Part shown: piece by piece, positions 1-4,815 of the stretch
Layout of the letters: every line of letters starts with the position of its first letter
Numbering within the stretch: the stretch's first letter is position 1
Source: Planctomycetales bacterium
Lineage (GTDB): Bacteria > Planctomycetota > Phycisphaerae > SM23-33
Length of the DNA stretch: 10,025 nucleotides
Assembly (NCBI GenBank): GCA_030592655.1
Contig: JAUVIQ010000105.1
Coordinates: 1 to 10,025, forward strand
Reading direction: 5' to 3'
Program-made: the position numbers and the translations under genes
The notes under the pieces: model-generated
What the model was told of the DNA's origin: nothing
The model's database searches: none
Seen by the model: only the letters and a program-made list of their open reading frames with translations

Positions 1-24
1 AAGGACTTATGTCGTCGCAATCCG

Positions 25-64
25 TTTTGTGTTCGCGTTTGCGCGCGCAAACGCGAACGCAAAA
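25..64. repeat. 40-bp near-perfect palindrome
   Basis: The arms 25-44 and 45-64 are reverse complements across an axis between bases 44 and 45. All 20 pairs match except 30/59, which is T/G and would still wobble-pair in RNA. The core is alternating GC-rich (GCGCGC at the axis), and the outer ends are TTTT and AAAA. No U-tract follows on either strand beyond the arms, so it is not a standard intrinsic terminator. It could be a binding site for a dimeric protein, a cruciform-forming site or a hairpin that stabilises a 3' end. Confidence 0.85.
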
Positions 65-84
65 GATAAGATAGAGAGAAGATA

Positions 85-114
85 GGGTCTTGGGACTTGG
101 GTTTATGTAGGGGG
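85..114 (+). other. G-quadruplex-capable motif 1
   Basis: Four G-runs of at least three fit the pattern G3-N4-G3-N4-G3-N8-G5 (runs at 85-87, 92-94, 99-101 and 110-114). Loop lengths are within the range usually accepted for intramolecular quadruplexes. The position is just beyond the end of the leftward operon. Whether it folds in DNA or RNA is not known. Confidence 0.5.
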
Positions 115-159
115 ATGCACTTGTTAATAGGCCTAAGCGCGCTTTTGTAGGTCAAGAGA

Positions 160-200
160 GGGGGAAAAAGGGGGGTAGAAGGAGGGGGAAGTTAAGTGGG
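160..200 (+). other. G-quadruplex-capable motif 2, purine tract
   Basis: A strongly purine-biased run carries G5 (160-164), A5, G6 (170-175), an 8-base spacer, G5 (184-188), a 9-base spacer and GGG (198-200). It is looser than the first cluster because two loops are long, but together they give a G-rich upper strand over more than 100 bases. The same purine strand could also favour triplex or R-loop structures. Confidence 0.4.
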
Positions 201-260
201 TACCGAACGGCGTTCGCGCCAGATGAACCTCATGTTTGTGACGGCAAGGAGCTTCAGTCA

Positions 261-1100
261 TCATTTGATCTCACCGCTGACGGTGATATGGAGGCTGCCT
301 TCGCTGGGGGCGAGGGTAGTAATTTCGCCTTGCATATTCACTTGGTCATGCTTTTCAAACATGGAGAGTTGGCTACCAGGCAATACCATTCTTACGGTGA
401 TGTCCTTCTTACTATACGCCGTGACAATCGTGCCACCTTTGGCATCAAGCATCACCTTCCAAAGGTCAGTTTCCGTCTGAAGTCGGCGGACGCTACGATT
501 CAGGACAGCGAGTTCATTTTCAAGTTTCGTCCGGTGGTTCCCTTTCGCCGCTGCTATACTGCGCTTCAGCGTTGGTCGGCGAGAGTCGGCGGTATTCCGA
601 GATGCCTTCGATTGTTTGAGGGCTCGGTAGTATTTCTGACCAGCAGTTTCCTCGGAAACCGCCTGATACCTTGCGCCACCGAGTGTCCAATCTACTTTTC
701 TGCCGATGAAGTTCCCGTTCCGTTTCAGCCAGGCTGATGGGCTTTCCTTGGGATGCTTATGTCGGACAGCAGTTCGCAGCCGAATCTCAAGCGCAAGATC
801 GGACGGGTCTGACCACCACTTCGGATTATCTTCGTGGATGGTAAATATAAGAGTCCCGTTCTTTTTGGGTTTGGAGGATGTGGTTGCCTTCGCCGCCGGT
901 TTGGTACTTGGCGGGTTTTTCGCCGCCAGTTCTTTTTTTAGAGATTTGATCTGCGCACGGAGCAGATTGTTTTCCGCTCGGAGAAGTCGAAGCTGGGTGT
1001 CCCGTGGATCAGTTTCCCTTGGCTGTTGGCTGGCTCCGCCTGAGGCAAGAAGTGCGATAGTTACGAATCCGATAATTGCTACGAATGTGTTGCGGGTCAT
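261..1100 (-). CDS. Exported coiled-coil protein of unknown function
   Basis: 279 residues from the ATG at 1100, which I prefer over an upstream ATG at 1130 because AAAGGGGAT sits just before it and the protein then opens with a signal peptide: Arg-3, a hydrophobic run to about residue 19, then small residues GGAS. Residues about 33-60 form a heptad-rich coiled coil (RLLRAENNLLRAQIKSLKKE), followed by a Lys/Ala/Pro/Ser linker (about 60-80). The middle is basic, with a second possible coiled coil around residues 190-215. The C-terminal part (about 222-279) has alternating beta-type segments that end in an amphipathic strand pattern, reminiscent of OB-fold tRNA_anti-like domains. That likeness is only a guess. 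It is the last gene of the leftward repressor operon, so it is probably made in the lysogen. A surface or periplasmic role such as exclusion of other phages is possible but not shown. Confidence 0.7.
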   Translation of the reverse strand: MTRNTFVAIIGFVTIALLASGGASQQPRETDPRDTQLRLLRAENNLLRAQIKSLKKELAAKNPPSTKPAAKATTSSKPKKNGTLIFTIHEDNPKWWSDPSDLALEIRLRTAVRHKHPKESPSAWLKRNGNFIGRKVDWTLGGARYQAVSEETAGQKYYRALKQSKASRNTADSRRPTLKRSIAAAKGNHRTKLENELAVLNRSVRRLQTETDLWKVMLDAKGGTIVTAYSKKDITVRMVLPGSQLSMFEKHDQVNMQGEITTLAPSEGSLHITVSGEIK

Positions 1101-1151
1101 GCTTATCCCCTTTCCGACATATCCTACCACACTTTTGTTATTTTGGCAATC

Positions 1152-1331
1152 TCATTTTGGCGTTTTCGGAACGCCCCATGCCGTGCCGTTACACATCGGG
1201 CAACGCTTGGGATAGAGGAGAAAAGCAAAGAGCCAAAAACCGCTGGTGAAAAGCACCAGAACCCACGAACCGATTCCAATCGACCGTTTGGGTTCGACGT
1301 GTCGCTCACACAACATACAATACTTAGGCAT
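1152..1331 (-). CDS. Small LITAF-like zinc-ribbon membrane protein
   Basis: 59 residues. The layout is CxxC near the N-terminus (Cys5, Cys8), a hydrophobic segment (about residues 19-40, rich in V, L, F and W), then CPMC (Cys44, Cys47) and a basic tail. Two CxxC pairs flanking one membrane-embedded helix match the LITAF-like / zinc-ribbon membrane family, in which the four cysteines bind one zinc at the membrane face. Its ATG overlaps the end of the repressor gene by 8 bases, and AAGGAG lies about 7 bases upstream inside that gene, which strongly supports the start and translational coupling. No enzymatic role is expected. A function in lysogeny or membrane modification is inference from the operon only. 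Confidence 0.82.
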   Translation of the reverse strand: MPKYCMLCERHVEPKRSIGIGSWVLVLFTSGFWLFAFLLYPKRCPMCNGTAWGVPKTPK

Positions 1332-1698
1332 TCGTTTCTCCTTCGCTATTGGTTCGATCCAGTAATCCGCTTTCCCCGATAAATTTTACGAATTCCTCTA
1401 ATTTCTCGGTCCTATCGAGTTCTGGCCCTTCACCCGTAATCAGCCATTGTGCACTAAAACCACATTGTTTGGTCAGATGAAAAATTGCCATCAGTAGTAG
1501 AACGGATATTTGTTTTGCTTCACCCCGTTCCAATCGGGCTACGGATTCTCTGCTCGCTTTTCCCAAAAGGGCTGATAGGTCAGACTGACTTATACCGGCC
1601 TTTTCTCTCACTACGCGAACACGCTCACTGAAACCTGCAAGCCAAGCTGAAACAGCCCTTTTAGAAATTTTTCCAAATTGTACCTTTTTTTCTTTCAC
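1324..1698 (-). CDS. XRE-family HTH repressor (Mu c / CI analogue)
   Basis: 124 residues from a GTG start with AGGA five to six bases upstream. Residues about 22-75 are an HTH_3 (XRE/Cro-CI) domain: GISQSDLSALLGK forms helix 2 and the turn, and SRESVARLERGE is the recognition helix and following turn. After it comes WLITGEGP (85-92), a string typical of phage-repressor HTH families. The short acidic C-terminus (about 95-124) is too small for a LexA/S24 peptidase domain, so this repressor should not self-cleave with RecA. Induction would need another route, such as the antirepressor-type protein encoded at 2071. The gene is divergent from the Ner-like gene and heads the leftward operon, the position of the Mu c repressor. 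The DNA is more AT-rich than the rightward operon. Confidence 0.85.
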   Translation of the reverse strand: MKEKKVQFGKISKRAVSAWLAGFSERVRVVREKAGISQSDLSALLGKASRESVARLERGEAKQISVLLLMAIFHLTKQCGFSAQWLITGEGPELDRTEKLEEFVKFIGESGLLDRTNSEGETNA

Positions 1699-1810
1699 TA
1701 TGTCCTAAAGTTCTGTACAAGATGTCAACGATACATGCACAAGCGGCCAGTTGCCGCTTTTTGAAGACGCATCGTTCAAAAGAAGATTAACAATAGAAAG
1801 GGATTATCGC
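1699..1810. promoter_or_regulatory. Divergent operator/promoter region with tandem 22-bp repeats
   Basis: Two adjacent imperfect 22-bp units (1700-1721 and 1722-1743) share ATGTC at one end and TGYACAAG at the other, 13 of 22 positions identical overall. The 22-bp period is about two helical turns, so a repressor would see both copies on the same face. The lower strand has a perfect TTGACA at 1728-1723, a candidate -35 for the leftward repressor promoter. The matching -10 (GGACAT at 17 bp) is poor and would give a nearly leaderless message. I cannot place the rightward promoter with confidence. AACAAT at about 1786 resembles a -10 but lacks a good -35. Confidence 0.6.
1741..1762 (+). terminator. 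Terminator-like hairpin in the early leader
   Basis: A perfect 7-bp stem AAGCGGC / GCCGCTT with loop CAGTT ends in five T residues (1758-1762, two of them paired). This is the form of a short rho-independent terminator for rightward transcription. It starts inside the second operator repeat and lies 49 bases before the Ner-like start codon, so it could attenuate rightward transcription or stop stray upstream transcripts. It is short, and its strength is uncertain. Confidence 0.5.
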
Positions 1811-2071
1811 ATGAAACGCGGCATCGTCAAGTACCAAGTTGGATTAAGGTTGGCCCGGGTAGGCTATCCCAAGATGGAAGATGCCGCCGCTGCTGTCGGC
1901 ATCGCACCGTCGTACATCTCAAACATTCTTGCCGGGCGTGAACGGCCCGTCAAACACCAGAAGGCACTGGCCAAACTATGCGGCTGCACAGCCACTGAAC
2001 TATTCGGCGAATGGACCAACCCGGAACTGAAGGCCGTCGAAGCGGCCTCAAAAGCAAAGGAGGCGAAATAA
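1811..2071 (+). CDS. Ner/Cro-like HTH regulator
   Basis: 86 residues. The ATG at 1811 is preferred over one at 1751 because GAAAGGGA precedes it and the upstream extension would run through the leader hairpin. The HTH spans about residues 21-64: MEDAAAAVGIA (helix 2), PSYISNILAGRER (recognition helix), then QKALAKLCGC-TATELF, the typical end of an XRE/Cro domain. The tail is Lys/Glu/Ala-rich. As first gene of the rightward operon, divergent from the repressor, it holds the place of Ner in Mu or Cro in lambda, which lower transcription from the early and repressor promoters. Its stop shares one base with the next start (TAATG), so the two are translationally coupled. The assignment rests on fold and position; no symbol is given. 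Confidence 0.8.
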   Translation: MKRGIVKYQVGLRLARVGYPKMEDAAAAVGIAPSYISNILAGRERPVKHQKALAKLCGCTATELFGEWTNPELKAVEAASKAKEAK

Positions 2072-2916
2072 TGGAACTGCCGATCATCCGCTTGCGGTCC
2101 TTCCTTGGCATCGCAAAGATCCGCCTGATCCAGCCGTATGGCGGAAGTGTCCCGTACATCCCAATTGTCGATATTGCCGCCGCTATCGATCACCCCCGGC
2201 GCAAGGTACTAGCCATTGTAAAACGGAACGCCGAAGACTTCCAAGGTGAGGTGTTTTCTGCTCGCCTGTTTGGGACCCCTGGCGGGTCCCAAAACTCACC
2301 GTCCATCGTGCCCCTTGATCCTCCCTTCCGGCCTGATGCTTCCCACGGTGGCCGATCACCAGAACGGGTGATGTGTATGTCCTATGAAGGCATGATCGGC
2401 CTTCTGTTCATGATCGAAGCAAGCCGGGTCAAAAACGATCTCAAGAGACGGCGGATCATCGCTTTTCGCAAGTGGGCCAAGAAAATCGTGGCCCGTGCGA
2501 TCCTGGACTTCCCGCCGGATCAGATTCCGGCGGAATTGTCGGACCTTCTGGAACTTCGCTGCGGGAAAGAATTATCAGCGGGTGTCCACAAACTTGCAGT
2601 CTCGACAGGCAGGCATATCGGAACTGTCCGCCGTTGGATTCGTAAGGCTCGGGCGCTTCGTGGCGAACCGGCAACCAACTATCGTCCCCGCCGTGATCGC
2701 GTCGAGGTAACTGCCCCCGACGAAGTTGAACGGTTGCGGCAATTTCATATAAAAAATCCCAGAGCGACCACCGCCGAAATCAAGCGTGCGATGGGTTGCT
2801 CCTTCGGAATCTCAACTATCAATCGTCTGCGTCGCGTGTGGCGCAGCGGCGGCCACCGAAAAAGCAGCAGGGGCGCCCCTGCGGGGGCGCTCGTGGCCGA
2901 CTCGAAAGGTGCATGA
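2071..2916 (+). CDS. Antirepressor-type protein (P22_AR_N-like) with C-terminal HTH repeats
   Basis: 281 residues, with AAAGGAGG just before ATG 2071. The N-terminal part (about 27-145) resembles the phage antirepressor N-terminal domain: YIPIVDIAAAIDHPRRKVLAIVKRN, then YEGMIGLLFMIEAS and a basic segment ending RKWAKKIV. Residues about 68-98 are a Pro/Gly/Ser-rich loop that looks inserted within the domain. It is encoded over a perfect 10-bp inverted repeat. The C-terminal half has two predicted HTH units, about 171-195 (VHKLAVSTGRHIGTVRRWI) and 232-260 (TTAEIKRAMGCSFGISTINR). The second resembles transposase-type HTHs. The last residues are encoded by another GC-rich palindrome. P22-type antirepressors bind repressors, so this protein may derepress the lytic promoter, but the DNA-binding C-terminus could equally make it a direct regulator. 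Confidence 0.7.
   Translation: MELPIIRLRSFLGIAKIRLIQPYGGSVPYIPIVDIAAAIDHPRRKVLAIVKRNAEDFQGEVFSARLFGTPGGSQNSPSIVPLDPPFRPDASHGGRSPERVMCMSYEGMIGLLFMIEASRVKNDLKRRRIIAFRKWAKKIVARAILDFPPDQIPAELSDLLELRCGKELSAGVHKLAVSTGRHIGTVRRWIRKARALRGEPATNYRPRRDRVEVTAPDEVERLRQFHIKNPRATTAEIKRAMGCSFGISTINRLRRVWRSGGHRKSSRGAPAGALVADSKGA
2269..2293. repeat. Perfect 10-bp inverted repeat inside the antirepressor gene
   Basis: TTTGGGACCC and GGGTCCCAAA face each other across a 5-base loop (CTGGC, 2279-2283). The codons fall at residues 67-75, the start of the Pro/Gly-rich loop of the antirepressor-like protein. No T-run follows, so it is not a standard terminator. It could be an mRNA hairpin or a trace of a small inserted palindromic element. 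Confidence 0.75.
2871..2892. repeat. GC-rich hairpin at the 3' end of the antirepressor gene
   Basis: The stem GCGCCCC (2873-2879) / GGGGCGC (2884-2890) closes a TGCG loop, extended outward by one G-T wobble and one G-C pair. It overlaps the last dozen or so codons. There is no U-tract directly after the stem, although TTATTTTAA follows some 30 bases on. It may slow ribosomes or protect the message end. Its core CCCCTGCGGG is similar to CCCCTGGCGGG in the hairpin at 2269. Confidence 0.6.
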
Positions 2917-2955
2917 TGATTATTTTAACGGAACAACTTGTTAGGGAGAACGCAA

Positions 2956-3327
2956 ATGACGGACGGAGTCCAGTCGGAAGTGGCAGCCAAAGAAAACGGC
3001 CTGCCGTTGGAGTTACGAATCCTGGAACTTTTTCACGCGGGCAATCTGGTAGTGCTCGGACCTACGGACGTCCAGAAACATACGGGCGTCTCGAAGGGCA
3101 CGGTCTCGGCAAAGTTGAAGGTACTGGCCCAGGCCGGATACCTCAAGCCGGTCGGAGCCGGGAAGTATCAGCCCGGCGGAAAACTCTTCAGCCTGGCTGT
3201 CGGCTATCTCGGATTGGTGATGAGGCAACTGGATCAGGTCCAGAGAATTACCATCGAGAACCTCGCTGGTGTCCGCGAAGCGCTCGAGCAACTGGCCGGA
3301 GCATTCCCAACGGGAGATCAGACATGA
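2956..3327 (+). CDS. Winged-helix regulator
   Basis: 123 residues from ATG 2956, chosen because AGGGAGA lies six to seven bases upstream; an in-frame start at 2938 has no such site. Residues about 17-72 are a winged HTH of the IclR/MarR kind: ELRILELFHAGN (helix 1), GPTDVQKHTG (helix 2), SKGTVSAKLKVLAQAG (recognition helix), YLKPVGAGKYQPG (wing). The C-terminus (about 78-118) is helical and could mediate dimer formation. No ligand-binding domain is present. It sits between the antirepressor-like gene and two unknown small genes and overlaps the next gene by ATGA. It probably controls a phage or host promoter; the target is unknown. Confidence 0.75.
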   Translation: MTDGVQSEVAAKENGLPLELRILELFHAGNLVVLGPTDVQKHTGVSKGTVSAKLKVLAQAGYLKPVGAGKYQPGGKLFSLAVGYLGLVMRQLDQVQRITIENLAGVREALEQLAGAFPTGDQT

Positions 3328-3527
3328 ACAGTCAAAATGACACCGCCAACGGATTGGCGAATTTCGGCGTGGGCAACAATCCTGATGGATCAGGGACGTT
3401 GCCCACGGAGTCAGTCAAGCAGACGCGTCAATCGCAAATGCCCGACATCCCGCTGGTGTGTTTCGGCCCCGGCGGGGACTTTACCCAAAAGTACTACGGC
3501 GAGGGCGGAAGGATCGTGCGGCGATGA
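3324..3527 (+). CDS. Small hypothetical early protein
   Basis: 67 residues. The start is set by an ATGA overlap with the winged-helix gene and by GGGAG eight bases upstream; the stop overlaps the next likely start in the same way. The first 40 residues are rich in Asn, Gly, Ser, Thr and Gln and look disordered. The rest (IPLVCFGPGGDFTQKYYGEGG, then a basic end) has a short hydrophobic strand and a Gly-rich turn. I recognise no family. The same frame stays open far upstream, but that extension runs antisense to nothing useful and overlaps two real genes, so only this part is called. Confidence 0.6.
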   Translation: MNSQNDTANGLANFGVGNNPDGSGTLPTESVKQTRQSQMPDIPLVCFGPGGDFTQKYYGEGGRIVRR

Positions 3528-3916
3528 CAGAATCAACAGAAAGGAATGGAGCCATGGAAGAACCACCGAGCACACCGGAGGTCGAGGCCGAACTAAGGCG
3601 CTACCTTGCAAGCAAAACCGTAACGGTTGATTTGTTGGCGATTGATACGGCCTGTCAACTGATCATGCAGAACGATTTGGACATAACTACCGAACAGCGT
3701 GACTGCATCACCCGTCTTATGTTGCCCCTCCTTAGTGCATGGACGGACTACGACAAATTAACCAAGGCGAAACTTCGGGCACACTGGGCCGATTTACGCA
3801 GCCGATTCGACAGCGACGCCGAATTTGAGGATTGCTGCAAGCGCGAATTCCCCGACGCCGATTTCGACCATATCAGGCTGGAAGTCGAATTGTACCACCG
3901 CTTCAACAAGGATTAA
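3524..3916 (+). CDS. Hypothetical acidic helical protein
   Basis: 130 residues from the ATGA overlap at 3524; a second ATG at 3554 (100-codon-plus product ten residues shorter) has AAAGGA eight bases upstream and may be the true start. The sequence is mostly helical and acidic, with about three Cys (TACQLI, RDCITR, EDCCKRE) and a C-terminal stretch DADFDHIRLEVELYHRF. There is no signal peptide or membrane helix. I do not recognise the family. It closes the first part of the early operon, before the 69-bp gap that carries the dyad at 3926. Confidence 0.65.
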   Translation: MTESTERNGAMEEPPSTPEVEAELRRYLASKTVTVDLLAIDTACQLIMQNDLDITTEQRDCITRLMLPLLSAWTDYDKLTKAKLRAHWADLRSRFDSDAEFEDCCKREFPDADFDHIRLEVELYHRFNKD

Positions 3917-3925
3917 GCGGATCGG

Positions 3926-3951
3926 CTAGATTTTTGGATACAAAAATCTAG
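3926..3951. promoter_or_regulatory. Perfect 11-bp dyad between early genes
   Basis: CTAGATTTTTG (3926-3936) and CAAAAATCTAG (3941-3951) are exact inverted copies separated by GATA. The stem is AT-rich and followed by GAATAGG, not a T-tract, so it is not a typical terminator. It lies 34 bases before the DUF3102-like gene in the widest gap of the rightward operon. It fits an operator for a dimeric regulator or an mRNA processing hairpin. Confidence 0.65.
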
Positions 3952-3985
3952 GAATAGGAACCTTTGTTTATAAGGAGTTACAGCA

Positions 3986-4813
3986 ATGTCGCAGAACAAA
4001 AGCACGGAATTAGCCCGCACAGAACCCCTCAAAACCAGCGGCGGGATACTCCCTTTGGATATGGTACTCGCCGCTGATAAAGAGGCCAGGAAACAAATGC
4101 TTCTGCTCAAGGATTCTTGGGCCGAGGCCATGATCTGGGGACCGGAATTTGAAGCGGAAGCCAGATTGCGTATGGATTTACTCCTTAATCTGGAGAGTCT
4201 GTGTGCAACGGCTTTAGGGCAGATGATATACGCCATTCAGCAGAAAATCCCCAATGGCAAATTCAAGGGCTGGATGAAACTGAATTACCCGGACCTCTCG
4301 CCCGGTAGATACAACTGGTGGCTGCATTGTTTCCGAATGAACGAGAAGGGGCTGCCGTTCCAGAAAAAGAAGCCCGTTACCGTCCGGGACATGCTCGCAA
4401 TGGACGACCCGGAATATCAGCAGCGGCTTCTTGAAGCCGGTCCGGTCCGGTCTCCCAGCGAATACGAAGCCGACGGCCAGAAGAAAGACAAGTGGATTAA
4501 GGCCCTCGAAGACAAGGTGGATAAATTCCGCGAGCAAATCGCCACGGGCAATGAACAGCTGGAGATGGCAAAGGCCGGAGCGGCGATACCGAAGCACGTC
4601 AAGGATGAGGCCCAGCGGATCGAGTTTATCCGCAATCAGTTCTGGTCATTCGTAAAGTTCTGGATGTCCAATCTGCCCGATAACGCCAACCGGCTGAAAC
4701 TCCACAAGGCGTTATTCACCGAACTAACGGATGAGATGATGGAACTTTGGGCGGACCACATTTTCCCACAGGCCGAAACCCGTATCACCAAGGCAAATCG
4801 AAAAGGCAAATAG
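3986..4813 (+). CDS. DUF3102-like phage early protein
   Basis: 275 residues, with AAGGAG nine bases before the ATG. Residues about 69-115 carry the pattern seen in DUF3102-type phage proteins: a helix ending in AIQQKIPNGKFKGWMK (the 'K-x-Lpx-G-x-F-xxW' signature), then a segment LSPGRYNWWLHCFRMNEK where an HTH-like unit often lies. Residues about 165-195 (WIKALEDKVDKFREQIATG) form a coiled coil. The C-terminal part (about 205-275) is helical. It ends two bases before the transposase start, so it is probably co-translated with it. A role in DNA binding or partitioning-like functions is known only by analogy; the biochemical role is not established. Confidence 0.65.
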   Translation: MSQNKSTELARTEPLKTSGGILPLDMVLAADKEARKQMLLLKDSWAEAMIWGPEFEAEARLRMDLLLNLESLCATALGQMIYAIQQKIPNGKFKGWMKLNYPDLSPGRYNWWLHCFRMNEKGLPFQKKKPVTVRDMLAMDDPEYQQRLLEAGPVRSPSEYEADGQKKDKWIKALEDKVDKFREQIATGNEQLEMAKAGAAIPKHVKDEAQRIEFIRNQFWSFVKFWMSNLPDNANRLKLHKALFTELTDEMMELWADHIFPQAETRITKANRKGK

Positions 4814-4815
4814 CG

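Larger units (their letters stand above)
1..260. other. Non-coding left segment, purine-rich, with palindrome and G-tracts
   Basis: I see no convincing gene here. The segment holds a 40-bp palindrome (25-64), a GATA-rich purine stretch (about 65-85), two G-tract clusters (85-114 and 160-200) and a 10-bp palindrome AAGCGCGCTT at 135-144. It lies downstream of the leftward repressor operon, where a Mu-like phage would carry its left end and transposase-binding sites. I could not identify a terminal dinucleotide, a target duplication or repeated 20-25 bp binding sites, so the phage/host boundary is not placed. The 9-bp string GCGTTCGCG recurs: inverted in the palindrome's left arm context, directly in the right arm complement, and again near 209-218. 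This is suggestive but too short to call a binding site. Confidence 0.5.

Noticed and set aside
25..64. Reading the palindrome as an intrinsic terminator
   Set aside because: No U-tract follows the GC stem on either strand; the flanking T and A runs are part of the paired arms.
1..260. Phage left terminus with transposase-binding sites
   Set aside because: I could not find a clear terminal TG, repeated 20-25 bp sites or a target duplication, so the end is not called.
1124..1309. A 61-codon minus-strand frame overlapping the LITAF-like gene in another frame
   Set aside because: The 59-residue frame at 1152-1331 has an AAGGAG site, overlaps the repressor stop in the usual coupled way and shows paired CxxC motifs; the other frame shows none of these.
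288..1382. Several plus-strand open frames across the leftward operon
   Set aside because: They lie opposite three genes that have coherent starts, ribosome sites, a signal peptide, a Cys2/TM/Cys2 pattern and an HTH.
2796..3323. An open frame upstream of, and in frame with, the 67-residue gene at 3324
   Set aside because: It overlaps the ends of the antirepressor-like and winged-helix genes, is Arg/Gly/Pro-rich in the manner of shadow frames, and the ATGA start at 3324 with GGGAG is better.
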